This document shows, piece by piece, positions 7,368-17,551 of a stretch of 64,000 nt of DNA; positions within the stretch are counted from its first letter, which is position 1; each line of letters begins with the position of its first letter. A program made the position numbers and the translations under genes. Source of the DNA: JAHJDS01 sp964569795 (GTDB lineage: Bacteria; Desulfobacterota; Desulfarculia; Desulfarculales; JAHJDS01); assembly GCA_964569795.1 (NCBI GenBank), contig CAZMVB010000017.1, forward strand, positions 1 to 64,000, written 5' to 3'. Under the pieces are notes generated by a model. It was not told the origin of the DNA, searched no databases, and worked only from the letters and a program-made list of their open reading frames with translations.

Positions 7368-9377
7368 ATGAGGTACGCAGAGACAGGGTTTAATTTGGAA
7401 GTCGATCTGACCCGAGGCAACATCGAACGGGTCGCCTCGGATCCGAAAGACACCGAGCTTTATCTCGGGGGCCTGGGGACCAACGCCAAAATCCTGTGGG
7501 ACCGGGTCCCGCCTGAAACTGAACCGTTTTCCCCGGAGAATCTGCTCATATTCGCCGCCGGTCTGTTATGCGGCACCCCGGCGACCGGCTGCAATCGGAC
7601 CATTGTCTCCACCATTTCTCCCCAGACCCGGCTGCTGGCCTTTTCGATGATGGGCGGTTTTTGGGCCCCGGAATTGAAATATGCCGGCTACGACAAGGTG
7701 ATCATCCGCGGCCAATCACCCGATCTGGTTTATCTGTGGATAAACAACGACAAGGTGGAAATACGCGACGCCTCTCATCTGCAGGGCAAGGGGGCCATTG
7801 AAACCGCGGAACTCATTCGCCAGGAGCTGAAGGAGCCCAAGGCCCAGGTGGCGGCCATCGGCCTGGCCGGGGAAAACCGGGTCTTTTTCGCCTCCATCGA
7901 GCAGGGCCGGTCCAGCGCCAGCCGCGGCGGCATCGGGGCCGTCATGGGGGACAAGGGCTTGAAGGCGGTCGTCGTCCGGGGGACCAGGGACGTCAATGTC
8001 GCCCAGCCGATGGAATACCTGGAGCTTTGCCAGGAGGTGCTGGAATACATCAAGTTCCGGAACGAAAACCCCATTCCGGGGGTCATGCCCATTCTGGCCG
8101 GTCTCGGGTCGCCGCAGGAGATGAAGGTCCATGACGAGAAGTGGCACACCGAGAACTTCATGTGGGGCAATTCCCGCGTCCGCCGCAAAGGTTTTTGGAA
8201 CGAGGAAATCGCCCGGGACTGGACCGAGACCATGGAGACCATGCAGACCCGGCTGATCAGTTGCTACAACTGTCCGATGAAATGCGGGGCGACCATCTCC
8301 CCTCCGGGCCTGCCGACTTACATGATGAAGTGCTTCTCCAAACTGACCTACACCATGGCCGCCTTCTCCGACCTGGAATTCGGCCTGGGCATCGCCCAGA
8401 GCGCCACCGAGTACGGGGTGGACGCCTTTTCGGCCCCGCAGGTCATGGCCTTTGCCCTCGAACTTCTGGAAAACGGCATCTTGAGCGCCGACGACTTCCC
8501 CGGGATGCCGGAGGACAACGAGGGGAGATTCTACTGGTTGCTGGACCGGATCGTCCGGCGGGAAGGGATCGGCGACGTCCTGGCCAACGGCACCTACTGG
8601 GCGGCCAAGGAGATCGGCAACGGCGCGGAAGAATATGCCCACAACACCATCAAGAAACACGAGCAGCTGCCCCTCAAGCTGTCCATGCTCAATCCGATCT
8701 ATTTCCTGATGTACGCCACCGGGGAGAAGATGAACATCACCCAGATCGAAGGGCAGTTCCCCCAGGGGCCGTTCCCCGAGATGGAGCAGCGGGAGGAGTT
8801 CGTCAAGGACTGGTTCCAGGTTCCGGACGAGAAGTTCAAGCAGATTTTCCTGGACTGGGAGCTCCGCGGCGAAAAATCCATGCCCTTCTACCCGACCGTG
8901 GACATGTGCTGCGACATCGTGGACTGGCAGGAGAAGATGCACTACATCGACGACGCCCTGGGCATGTGCGCCGGCCTGTCGTCCTTCCCCCTGAAGCCCC
9001 CCTACCACATCCACAACTACCCCAAGTTCATCTCGGCGGGGGCCGGCATCGAGATGGATGAGCAGAAGCTGACCCAGGCGGTCAAGCGCTATCGGACCCT
9101 GGTCAGGGCCATCAATATCAGACGGGGCCTGAGGCGGAAAGACGACAAGCCGCCGGCCAACCACTGGAAGAAGAGATTTCCCGAACTGGAAAAGGAGCTC
9201 CTGGACACGTACTACACCTTCAAGGGGTGGAACAGCCAGGGCATCCCCACCAAGGAGTCCTTGACCGAACTGGGCCTGGATTACGTGGCCGAGGAGTTCG
9301 AACAGAGGGGCATCTATTCAGAGCCGGTCGAGGACGATACCCCGGAGACCTCTGCGGAAAATCAGAAGGCGGTATGA
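7368..9377 (+). CDS. bamB: Class II benzoyl-CoA reductase, tungsten-containing catalytic subunit BamB
   Basis: A 669-residue member of the aldehyde:ferredoxin oxidoreductase family. It catalyses ATP-independent reduction of benzoyl-CoA to cyclohexa-1,5-diene-1-carboxyl-CoA in the cytoplasm. The sequence follows the Geobacter metallireducens BamB pattern closely from MRYAETG onwards. Glu251, His255, Glu257 and His260 fall at the expected active-site positions (QEMKVHDEKWH), and Cys322 (MMKCF) falls where the tungsten-ligating cysteine lies. Cys299, Cys302 and Cys306 (CYNCPMKC) plus a later cysteine would hold the [4Fe-4S] cluster. The start is preceded by GAGG. It is the first gene of an eight-gene operon and overlaps bamC. 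The main alternative is an AOR-family paralogue acting on another CoA thioester, but the full bamC-I context argues for benzoyl-CoA. Confidence 0.93.
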   Translation: MRYAETGFNLEVDLTRGNIERVASDPKDTELYLGGLGTNAKILWDRVPPETEPFSPENLLIFAAGLLCGTPATGCNRTIVSTISPQTRLLAFSMMGGFWAPELKYAGYDKVIIRGQSPDLVYLWINNDKVEIRDASHLQGKGAIETAELIRQELKEPKAQVAAIGLAGENRVFFASIEQGRSSASRGGIGAVMGDKGLKAVVVRGTRDVNVAQPMEYLELCQEVLEYIKFRNENPIPGVMPILAGLGSPQEMKVHDEKWHTENFMWGNSRVRRKGFWNEEIARDWTETMETMQTRLISCYNCPMKCGATISPPGLPTYMMKCFSKLTYTMAAFSDLEFGLGIAQSATEYGVDAFSAPQVMAFALELLENGILSADDFPGMPEDNEGRFYWLLDRIVRREGIGDVLANGTYWAAKEIGNGAEEYAHNTIKKHEQLPLKLSMLNPIYFLMYATGEKMNITQIEGQFPQGPFPEMEQREEFVKDWFQVPDEKFKQIFLDWELRGEKSMPFYPTVDMCCDIVDWQEKMHYIDDALGMCAGLSSFPLKPPYHIHNYPKFISAGAGIEMDEQKLTQAVKRYRTLVRAINIRRGLRRKDDKPPANHWKKRFPELEKELLDTYYTFKGWNSQGIPTKESLTELGLDYVAEEFEQRGIYSEPVEDDTPETSAENQKAV

Positions 9378-9913
9378 GCATGGCCGAGAAAAACAAGAAA
9401 ATCGTCAAGACCATCAAGGTGGACGCCGACCTGTGCAACGGTTGCCGGGCCTGCGAGATGATCTGCTCCGCCTTTCACTCCGCGCCCAAATACAGCGGCA
9501 ATAATCCGGCCCGCTCCCGTATTCGGATAATCCGCGAGCCGCTCAAAGACGTTTATGTCCCGGTGTACGCGGGCGAATATACCCCGGCCGAATGCGCCGG
9601 CCGGGACAGATACGTCATCGACGGCAAGGAGTACGAGGAATGCGCCTTCTGCCGGGCCTCCTGCCCCTCCCGGGACGTCTTCAAGGAACCGGATTCGGGC
9701 CTCCCTCTCAAATGCGACATGTGCGAGGGCGAAGACGAGCCCCTGTGCGTCAAGTGGTGCCTGGTGGACGCCTTGACCTACGAGGAAAGGGAAGAGGAGG
9801 TCGAAGAAGAGGAGTCCCCGGAGGAGCTGGACATCGGCTTGGAGGCCCTGGCCGACAAATACGGCCTGGACAAGATAAAGGATGCCCTGGACCGGATGTC
9901 GATCAAGGACTGA
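9374..9913 (+). CDS. bamC: Ferredoxin-like electron-transfer subunit BamC
   Basis: About 179 residues from the ATG overlapping the bamB stop (ATGA); a second in-frame ATG at 9380 is equally possible. It is a polyferredoxin-type protein with CNGCRACEMIC near residue 24, CAFCRASCPS in the middle and CDMCEGEDEPLCVKWC later, enough cysteines for about three [4Fe-4S] clusters. The C-terminus is an acidic tail rich in glutamate. In class II benzoyl-CoA reductase BamBC form the active-site unit, with BamC passing electrons to BamB. Order and spacing match other bam operons. Confidence 0.9.
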   Translation: MSMAEKNKKIVKTIKVDADLCNGCRACEMICSAFHSAPKYSGNNPARSRIRIIREPLKDVYVPVYAGEYTPAECAGRDRYVIDGKEYEECAFCRASCPSRDVFKEPDSGLPLKCDMCEGEDEPLCVKWCLVDALTYEEREEEVEEEESPEELDIGLEALADKYGLDKIKDALDRMSIKD

Positions 9914-9948
9914 AACCCTGAGTCCAACCTGAAGAACTGGGACCGACC

Positions 9949-11100
9949 GTGGAAAACGTAGCCGACTACAAAGAGATCGTTGACGTCATCAAGGCCAGCG
10001 GCGGCGACGCCTTCAAGAGATGTTTCCAGTGCGGGTTGTGTGACACGGTCTGTCCCTGGAACCGGGTTCGAACCTTCAGCATGCGCAAGATCGTCCGCCA
10101 GGCCACCTTCGGCCTGACCGACATCGAAAGCGAGGACATCTGGCTGTGCACCACCTGCGGCCGGTGCCCCAAACAGTGCCCCCGGGACGTCAGACAGATC
10201 GAGTCCGGGGTATCCCTGCGCCGGATCGCCACGGAATACGGCGTCTTCCCCACCCCGGTCAAGCCGATCCGCACCGTGAGCGCCAGCCTCATCGGGGAAG
10301 GCAATCCCTTTGGCGAGGAGCGGGCCAATCGAGCCAAATGGACGGAGGGCCTTTCCGTTCCCGCGTTCAACGAGGAGATGGAGATCCTCTATTTCCCGGG
10401 GTGCTACCTGAGCTATGACCCGCGGCTGAAAAAGGTGGCCCAGGCCACGGTCAAGATCCTCAAGGCGGCCGGGGTCGAGTTCGGGATCCTGGGCGACAAG
10501 GAAAATTGCTGCGGCGAGAGCATCCGCAAGACGGGCGACGAGGAATTGTTCAAGCGCCTGGCCCGGGAAAACATCAAGACGTTCATCGATGCCGGGGTCA
10601 AGCGGATCCTGGTTTCCTCGCCCCATTGCTTTCACACCTTCAAGAATGAGTATCCCGAATTCAGGGCCAACTTCGACGTGGTCCATATCTCCCAGTACCT
10701 GGCCGAACTCATTGCCGAGGGGAGACTGGAGATCACCAAGGAATTCGAAAAGAAAGTGACCTACCATGACCCCTGTTACCTGGGCCGGCACAACGGCGTC
10801 TATGACGAGCCGCGGGAGGTCTTGCGCCAGGCCACCGGGTCCGAGGTCAGCGAACTGCCCGATTCGCGGGAAGACAGCCTCTGCTGCGGCGGGGGCGGCG
10901 GCCGGATCTGGATGGAAACCCAGAAGGGCCAGCGGTTCTGCGACCTCAGGATCGAGCAGGCCATGGGGGTCGGCGCCGAGGTGCTGGTGACGTCCTGCCC
11001 CTACTGCATCTCCAACTTCGAGGACAGCAAGATCACGCTCAACGTCGAGGAAGGCATCCAGATCAGGGACATCACGGAGATAGTCCTGGAAGTCATTTAG
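9949..11100 (+). CDS. bamD: HdrD-like iron-sulfur subunit BamD
   Basis: A 383-residue protein starting at GTG (MENVADYKEIV), with no strong Shine-Dalgarno. The N-terminal part has two ferredoxin-type motifs (CFQCGLCDTVCPW and CTTCGRCPKQCP). The rest consists of two CCG domains: ENCCGE with SPHCFH, and HDPCYLG with SLCCGGGGG and SCPYC. These are the cysteine-rich motifs that bind non-cubane [4Fe-4S] clusters in heterodisulfide reductase HdrB/HdrD. In the Bam complex it is expected to connect BamBC with the HdrA-like flavoprotein BamE. It sits between bamC and bamE with gaps of 35 and 68 bases. Confidence 0.9.
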   Translation: MENVADYKEIVDVIKASGGDAFKRCFQCGLCDTVCPWNRVRTFSMRKIVRQATFGLTDIESEDIWLCTTCGRCPKQCPRDVRQIESGVSLRRIATEYGVFPTPVKPIRTVSASLIGEGNPFGEERANRAKWTEGLSVPAFNEEMEILYFPGCYLSYDPRLKKVAQATVKILKAAGVEFGILGDKENCCGESIRKTGDEELFKRLARENIKTFIDAGVKRILVSSPHCFHTFKNEYPEFRANFDVVHISQYLAELIAEGRLEITKEFEKKVTYHDPCYLGRHNGVYDEPREVLRQATGSEVSELPDSREDSLCCGGGGGRIWMETQKGQRFCDLRIEQAMGVGAEVLVTSCPYCISNFEDSKITLNVEEGIQIRDITEIVLEVI

Positions 11101-11168
11101 ACCGGACGCCGCGGACCGGGCGGTCCCGGCAATGGCCGGCACGAAATAACCCGAGGAGGTTATGGGCG

Positions 11169-14100
11169 ATGGAAAACGAAGTGCTGCCGAGTGAAAACGT
11201 TCAGCAACCATCCAACGATCTTCCGGACAAGAACTTCGGAGACGTGATGGTTGTCGGCGGCGGGATCAGCGGTATTCAGGCCTCTCTCGATCTGGCCACG
11301 GCCGGCTACAAGGTATATCTGGTCGAGAAAGGACCAGCCATTGGTGGACACATGGCCCAGCTGGACAAGACCTATCCCACCAATGACTGTTCCATGTGAA
11401 TTCTCTCGCCTAAACTGGTCGAGGTCGGCCGGCATCCAAATATCGAGGTCCTCTCCTACACCGAAGTTGACCGGGTGGAAGGAGACGCAGGCGACTTTTC
11501 AATAACTCTTACCCGGAAGCCCAGATACATCATCGAGGACAGGTGTACGGGTTGTACGACCTGCGTGGAATACTGCCCGGTCCACTACCCTGATCAGTTC
11601 AATCAGGAAATATCGGAGAACAAGGCCGTCCATATCTTTTTCGCCCAGGCCATTCCCCTGATCGCCTATATTGACGAGAGTTGTATTTACCTCAAGGAAA
11701 AGAAGTGCAAGATCTGCGAAGGAGTTTGCCAGAACAAGGCCATTGATCTCAGGCAAAAGCCGGAGAAGATGGAAATAAAGGTGGGGGCGATCGTTCTGTC
11801 CCTGGGCTATGACGTCTATGACCCGAGCGTCAAGGAGGCCTACGGCTACGGCCGGATGCAGAACGTGGTCACCAGCATGGATTTTGAAAGACTGCTGTGC
11901 GCCACCGGGCCGTACGAAGGCGAGATCCTGCGGGGCTCGGACCAAAAGCACCCCCACAAGATCGCCTGGCTTCAGTGTATCGGGTCCCGGCGGGTCACCG
12001 AGGGAGACAACAGCTATTGCTCCGCCGTGTGTTGCACTTATACCCAGAAACAGGTGATCCTGGCCAAGGACCATGACGCCGAGGCGGAATGTACGATCTT
12101 CCATAACGATGTCCGGTCCTACGGCAAGGACTTCGAGAGGTACTACCAAAGAACCGAGGAACTTCCCGGGGTCAGGTTTATCAGAAGCTACGCCTCCATA
12201 TCGAGGGAGGACCCGGAAACCAAGAACGTGTATGTCCGATACGCCACGGCCGACGAGGGGGTCAAAGAGGAAGAATTCGACCTGGTGGTCTTGTCCGTCG
12301 GGTTCAATCCCCCGGCGAATCATGAAGGCCTGGCCGACACCTTCGGAATCGAACTCAATTCACACGGATTTTGTAAGACCGTTTCCACCAATCCCCTGGA
12401 GACCACCCGGCCCGGGATCTTCGTCAGCGGGGCCTTCCTGGGTCCCATGGATATCCCCGAATCGGTCTTCACCGCCAGCGGGGCCGGTTCCCGGACGGGC
12501 GAACTCCTCGACTACCGGCGGGGAAAACTTTCCCGGGAAAGGACCTATCCGCCGGAAAAGGATGTCTCTCAGGAGGAGCCGCGGGTCGGCGTCTTTGTGT
12601 GTCATTGCGGGGCGAACATCGGGAGGGTGGTGGACGTCCCGGCCACGGTGGAATATGCCCTGACCCTGCCCCATGTCGTTTACGCCCAGGAACAGCTCTT
12701 TTCCTGCGCCACCAATTCGGCCAAGGAAATTACCGACATGATCAAAGAGAAGGGGCTCAACCGGGTGGTCGTGGCCGCCTGCTCTCCCCGGACCCTGGAG
12801 CCGTTGTTCCGGGACACCCTCCGGGAGGCGGGGCTCAACCAGTATTACTACGACATGGCCAACATCCGGGAGCACTGTTCCTGGTGCCACTCCAAGGAGA
12901 AGGAGAACGCCACCCAGAAGGCCCAGGACATCACCCGGATGTCGGTGGCCCGGGCCTGCCACCTGGAGCCGCTGCAGGAAATCGATCTGCCGGTCAACAA
13001 GGCGGCCCTGGTGGTGGGCGGAGGCATCGCCGGCATGACCTGCGCCCTGTCCATCGCCCGCCAGGGGCACGAGGTGTCCCTGGTGGAAAAGGACTCCGAG
13101 CTGGGCGGAACGGCCAGAAAACTCCATTACACCCTGGACGGACTGGACGTCCAGGCCTTTGTGCTGGATCTCTCGCGCCAGGTCTATCAGCACCCGTCGA
13201 TCCACGTCTATACCGACGCCGTCATCACCGAGGCCACCGGTTACATCGGGAACTTCGTGACCAAGGTCAAGTCCGACCGGGGGATGGCCGAGATAAAGCA
13301 CGGCGCGACCGTGATCGCCGTCGGTGTTGACGTCTATAAACCGACCGAATACCTCTACGGCGAAGACGAGCGGGTCCTGACCCACCTCGAACTGGAGGAA
13401 CGGATCGCCGCCGGAGATGAAAAGGTCGTTGACGCCGATACCCTGGTGATGATCCAGTGCGTGGGCTGCCGGAACGAAGACCGGAATTACTGCAGCCGGA
13501 TATGCTGCAGCGAATCCATCAAGAACGCCCTGAAGCTGAAAGAGATAAAGCCCGAGATGGACATCTACATTCTCTTTCGGGATATCAGAACCTACGGCAT
13601 GCTGGAGGAATATTACCGGGAGGCGTCCGAAAAGGACGTGAAGTTCATCCGCTATGAACCGGCCGAGAAGCCGCAGGTGGAGGCCGCCACGGCGGAAGGA
13701 CGGCCGGTGTTGCGGGTCAGTCTGCCGGATCCCATCCTGGGTCAGAAGCTGGCCCTGGATGCGGACATAGTCACCCTGGCCGCCGCGGTCGTTCCCCGCG
13801 AGGGAGTCACCGAGCTGTCGCAGCAATTCAAGGTCAGCCTGGGGCCCGACGACTTCTTCAAGGAGGCCCACGTCAAATTGAGGCCGGTCGATTTCGCCAC
13901 GGACGGCGTTTTTCTCTGCGGCACGGCCCACTACCCCAAGCACATACCGGAGTCCATAAACCAGGCCTTCGGGGCCGCCGGCCGGACGGTGACCCTGCTG
14001 TCTCATGACATGGTCACCGTCTCGGGTTCGGTCTGCCAGGTGGACACCGACCGGTGCGTTACCTGCGGGGCCTGCATCTCGGCCTGTACCTATGGCGCCA

Positions 14101-14306
14101 CCGGGTTTGTGGATACGCCCCAGGGCAAGAAGGCCATGGTCAATCCCGTTCTCTGCAAGGGGGACGGCCTCTGCAATTCCGTTTGTCCCACCGGGGCGAT
14201 TTATCTGAAGCACTTCACGGACAAGGAACTGCACAGTCAGATCGACGCCGCGACCCCCGAGGAACAGATTTTTGAGCAGATAGACGCGGCGGTGGGATTT
14301 GAATAG
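11169..14306 (+). CDS. bamE: HdrA-like flavoprotein BamE, a selenoprotein (UGA = Sec77)
   Basis: About 1,045 residues when the in-frame TGA at 11397-11399 is read as selenocysteine; otherwise it appears as two fragments. The TGA follows TNDCSM and precedes ILSPKLVEVGRHPNI, exactly where HdrA proteins carry a conserved Cys, so the reading as Sec is firm. Domains in order: FAD/NAD-binding start GGGISGIQASLDL (residues 30-45), the CSM-Sec cluster ligand region, ferredoxin motif CTGCTTCVEYCPV, the HdrA core, a second HdrA-type module after FVCHCGANIGRVVDV with another GGGIAGM flavin motif, and a C-terminal two-cluster ferredoxin (CVTCGACISAC, CKGDGLCNSVCP). It is the presumed electron-bifurcating flavoprotein of the benzoyl-CoA reductase complex. 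The start ATG has GAGGAGG ten bases upstream. Confidence 0.92.
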
Positions 14307-14339
14307 ACGGGGAATTCCCCGCGACAGAGGAGTGGAAAG

Positions 14340-15107
14340 ATGAGCGCCGATGCGAACTTCAAGCCGAGGATCATCGGTTTCCTGTGCCACTGGTGAGGCT
14401 ATGGCGCTGCCGACATGGCTGGAGTTTCCAGACTACAATATGCCAGCGACATCAGGGTCATCCGGGTCACCTGCTCCGGCCGGGTGGACCTGGAGTTTGT
14501 CATCCGGGCCTTTTTGAACGGCATGGACGGCGTGTTCATCGGCGGATGCCGGCTGGGCGAATGCAATTACATCACCCAGGGCAATTACCACGCCCTGAAC
14601 ATGGTGCTCATCTGCCAAAAGATAATGGAATACATCGGGCTGAACCCGGATCGTTTGGGCATCAAGTTCATGTCGTCCGGCGAGGGGAACGTCTTTACTG
14701 AAGTGGTGGACGAATTCACCAAGACGATCAGGGAACTGGGGCCGCTCGGCCGGTCCGAGGGCGCCGACGAAGCGGAATTGAAGTCCAAGCTCGAAGCGGT
14801 CCGAAGCCTGGTCCCCTACCTCAGGCTGGTGGAAAGGCAGAGGCTGAGGATCCCTTACCTGCCTGAAAAGCAGTGCCGCGAATATTTCGCCAGTGAGGAG
14901 ATAGACCGGTTATTTCGGGAACTGGTCGCGGATAAATTGGCCATGAGCCAGATCATGCGGCAACTTCGGGCCGAACCGCTGTCCACCGGACAGCTCGCCG
15001 AGAATCTGGGACTCAGCCCCTCTGAGGTGTCGAGGCATATCAACAGTTCATCCAACCAGGGTTTGATCAGGTACGACGAAAGTCAGAAGCGTTATTCTCT
15101 GGCCTGA
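14340..15107 (+). CDS. bamF: MvhD-like subunit BamF with C-terminal winged helix, a selenoprotein (UGA = Sec19)
   Basis: About 255 residues from the ATG at 14340. The in-frame TGA at 14394-14396 gives FLCHW-Sec-GYGAADMAG, the usual selenocysteine site of MvhD-type [2Fe-2S] subunits; the Cys version in this window (33304) reads ICTYCTYTAADMAG. Further ligands are in CSGRVD and GCRLGECNY. MvhD proteins pass electrons to HdrA. The last 60 residues (LSTGQLAENLGLSPSEVSRHI, then GLIRYDE) form an ArsR-like winged helix-turn-helix, an addition absent from the 150-residue MvhD at 33304. Its job is unknown: it could bind DNA or serve as a docking domain. The start has GAGGAG about seven bases upstream. 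Confidence 0.9.
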
Positions 15108-15160
15108 GGCGGTGGAGCCGGAAGCGGATAAGGGACCGAAGGACGCTCGGGAGGGCAGTC

Positions 15161-15613
15161 GTGAATAGCGACAGGGTTGACCAGATCATTGACAAACACC
15201 ATGGCGAGGCCAGTTCGCTCATCCAGGTCTTACTGGAGATTCAGAGTGAGAACCACTGGCTGCCGCCGGACGTCCTGGAACGGGTCGGCGAGAAGTTGCA
15301 GGTCCCCTATACCAGGATACAGCACATCGCCACCTTCTATAAGGCCTTCAGCCTGGTTCCCAAGGGACGCCATGAAATTCACGTCTGCATGGGGACGGCC
15401 TGCCACGTCCGGGGCGCGGACCGCGTCCTGGACCAGGTTCAGGACCTGACCGGGATCAAGCCGGGCGAAACCGACCTGGACTTGAAGTTCAGCCTGGAGA
15501 CGGTCAACTGTCTGGGCTGCTGTGCCCTGGGTCCGGTGATGGAGATCGATGGTAAGACTCACGGGAAGATGGCGCCGGCCGCGACTGCTGAAGTTCTGAA
15601 GAGCTATGATTAG
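15161..15613 (+). CDS. bamG: NuoE-like [2Fe-2S] subunit BamG
   Basis: A 150-residue thioredoxin-fold [2Fe-2S] protein of the complex I 24-kDa family. It starts at GTG with GGGAGGG upstream. An N-terminal helical part (ENHWLPPDVLERVGEKL, then IQHIATFYKAF) leads to the ligand set CMGTACHVRGA and NCLGCCALGP, with C-x4-C and C-x3-C spacing. It partners BamH in the presumed NADH-oxidising or NAD-reducing arm of the benzoyl-CoA reductase complex. It lies ten bases before bamH. Confidence 0.9.
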   Translation: MNSDRVDQIIDKHHGEASSLIQVLLEIQSENHWLPPDVLERVGEKLQVPYTRIQHIATFYKAFSLVPKGRHEIHVCMGTACHVRGADRVLDQVQDLTGIKPGETDLDLKFSLETVNCLGCCALGPVMEIDGKTHGKMAPAATAEVLKSYD

Positions 15614-15622
15614 GAGGACAGG

Positions 15623-17551
15623 ATGCCGAGGATAAATTCTCCCGCTGAATTGGAAGAATTCAGAAAGGGTATCCTGGCGGCCAGGGACGATAAAAAGCCC
15701 GTCATCACCCTCTGTTCCGGATCGGCCTGCCATGCCTCGGGCAGCGGCGAGGTCGCGGCCAGTCTCGAGGAGGAAATTGGGAAACAGGGTCTGAGCGATG
15801 AGGTGGAAATCCGGAAGACCGGTTGCCACGGTTTTTGCGAGCGGGGCCCGATCATCGTCATCCATCCCGAGGAAACATGCTACTTCCAAATAAGGCCGGA
15901 GGACATCCCGGAGATCATCTCCGAGACCGTCAAGGAAAAAAAGATCATCGATCGTCTGGTGTACACCGACCCCGACACCGATGAAAAGATAATCCACGAA
16001 TCGGAAATACCTTTCTACAAGTATCAGAAGCGCCTCGTTTTCGGGTCCAATGGCAGCATCGACCCGAAGAACATCGAGCACTACCTGGCCATCGGCGGCT
16101 ACTCGGCCCTGGCCAAGGCCCTGTTCGAGATGAACCCCGAGCAGGTGCTGGAGGAAGTCAAGAAATCCAACCTGAGGGGTCGGGGCGGCGGCGGCTTTCC
16201 GGCGGGGATAAAGTGGGAAGGATCGCGCAACGCCCCGGACGAGACAAAATACGTGATCGTCAACGCCGACGAGGGGGACCCGGGGGCCTACATGGACCGG
16301 AGCCTCCTGGAGGGCAATCCCCACTCGGTCCTCGAGGGGCTGATCATCGGGGCCTACACCATCGGCGCCCATGAAGGCTACATCTACGTCCGTCAGGAAT
16401 ATCCCTTGGCCGTGGAGAACGTGTTCACCGCCATCGAGCAGGCCGAGGAGTACGGCCTGCTGGGCCAGGACATCCTGGGCTCGGGTTTTGATTTCAATAT
16501 CTTCGTCCACCAGGGGGCCGGCGCCTTTGTCTGCGGCGAATCGACGGCCCTGATGACCGCCCTGGAGGGCCGGGTCGGCGAGCCGCGGCCCAAGTACATC
16601 CGGTCCAACATCAAGGGCCTTTGGAACAGGCCGAGCGTCCTGAACAACGTCGAGACCTGGGCCAACGTGCCGCTGATCATCAACAACGGCGCCGACTGGT
16701 TCACCCAGTTCGGGACCGAGAAGAGCAAGGGCACCAAGATCTTCTCCCTGGTCGGCAAGATCACCAACACCGGCCTGGTGGAAGTGCCCATGGGCATGAC
16801 CCTGCGCGACATCATCTTCAAGATCGGCGGCGGAATTCCCGGAGGCAAGAAGTTCAAGGCGGTCCAGACCGGGGGACCGTCGGGCGGCTGCATCCCCGAG
16901 GAAATGCTGGATCTGGAGGTCGGCTTTGATGAGCTATCCCAGGCCGGCTCGATGATGGGCTCGGGCGGCATGATCGTCATGGACGAAGACACCTGCATGG
17001 TCGATGTGGCCAAGTACTTTCTCAGTTTTCTGATCGACGAATCGTGCGGCAAGTGCGTCCCCTGCCGGGAAGGCATGCGGCAGATGCTGGCCATTCTGAC
17101 GGATATCACCCGCGGCCACGGCAAAGAGGGCGACATCGAGCTGCTGGAGGAGTTGGCCGAGGTGACCCGGGACGCCTCGCTCTGCGCCCTGGGCGGCAGC
17201 GCCCCCAACCCCTTTCTGAGCACGCTCAAATATTTCCGGGACGAGTACGAGGCCCACATCAAGGACAAGCGGTGCCCGGCCGGTGTCTGCAAGGACCTGA
17301 TCGCCTATTACATCGACCCGGAGAAGTGCCAGGCCTGCATGAACTGCCTGCGGAAATGCCCGGCCGGGGCGGTCATCGGCGCCAAGAAGACGATCCACGT
17401 CATCGACCAGGAAAAGTGCACCAAGTGCGGCACCTGCTTCGAGGTCTGCCCCTCCCGGTTCGGGGCGGTGCGCAAGATTTCCGGCGAGCCCGTTCCGGAG
17501 CCCATCCCTGAAGAGGCCAGAACCATCGTCAAAAAGGCTAAAGAGAAATGA
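15623..17551 (+). CDS. bamH: NuoF-like NAD(H)/FMN subunit BamH
   Basis: A 642-residue protein starting at an ATG behind AGGAGGACAGG. Domains: an N-terminal thioredoxin-like [2Fe-2S] domain (CSGSACHAS, TGCHGFCERGP), the NuoF core with the NADH-binding glycine loop LRGRGGGGFPAG, FMN-binding residues NADEGDPGAYMDRS, and the [4Fe-4S] motif ESCGKCVPCREG. A C-terminal two-cluster ferredoxin follows (CQACMNCLRKCP, CTKCGTCFEVCP). This is the extended NuoF form found in Hnd hydrogenases and Bam complexes. It overlaps bamI by four bases (ATGA). Confidence 0.92.
   Translation: MPRINSPAELEEFRKGILAARDDKKPVITLCSGSACHASGSGEVAASLEEEIGKQGLSDEVEIRKTGCHGFCERGPIIVIHPEETCYFQIRPEDIPEIISETVKEKKIIDRLVYTDPDTDEKIIHESEIPFYKYQKRLVFGSNGSIDPKNIEHYLAIGGYSALAKALFEMNPEQVLEEVKKSNLRGRGGGGFPAGIKWEGSRNAPDETKYVIVNADEGDPGAYMDRSLLEGNPHSVLEGLIIGAYTIGAHEGYIYVRQEYPLAVENVFTAIEQAEEYGLLGQDILGSGFDFNIFVHQGAGAFVCGESTALMTALEGRVGEPRPKYIRSNIKGLWNRPSVLNNVETWANVPLIINNGADWFTQFGTEKSKGTKIFSLVGKITNTGLVEVPMGMTLRDIIFKIGGGIPGGKKFKAVQTGGPSGGCIPEEMLDLEVGFDELSQAGSMMGSGGMIVMDEDTCMVDVAKYFLSFLIDESCGKCVPCREGMRQMLAILTDITRGHGKEGDIELLEELAEVTRDASLCALGGSAPNPFLSTLKYFRDEYEAHIKDKRCPAGVCKDLIAYYIDPEKCQACMNCLRKCPAGAVIGAKKTIHVIDQEKCTKCGTCFEVCPSRFGAVRKISGEPVPEPIPEEARTIVKKAKEK

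Noticed and set aside
11397..11399. In-frame TGA in bamE read as a nonsense mutation
   Set aside because: It falls at the conserved HdrA cysteine, the frame continues for 969 codons with all motifs intact, and selD/yedF are in the window; recoding is far more likely.
11169..14306. Methanogenic heterodisulfide reductase
   Set aside because: HdrA-like sequence is embedded in a full bamB-I operon with a tungsten BamB; bacterial LPS genes and GlnE rule out an archaeal source.
12360..14390. 676-codon minus-strand frame opposite bamE
   Set aside because: Antisense shadow of a G+C-rich gene; the translation is rich in Gly, His, Arg and Pro with no domain. The same holds for the other long frames opposite bam, hdr, glnD and glnE.
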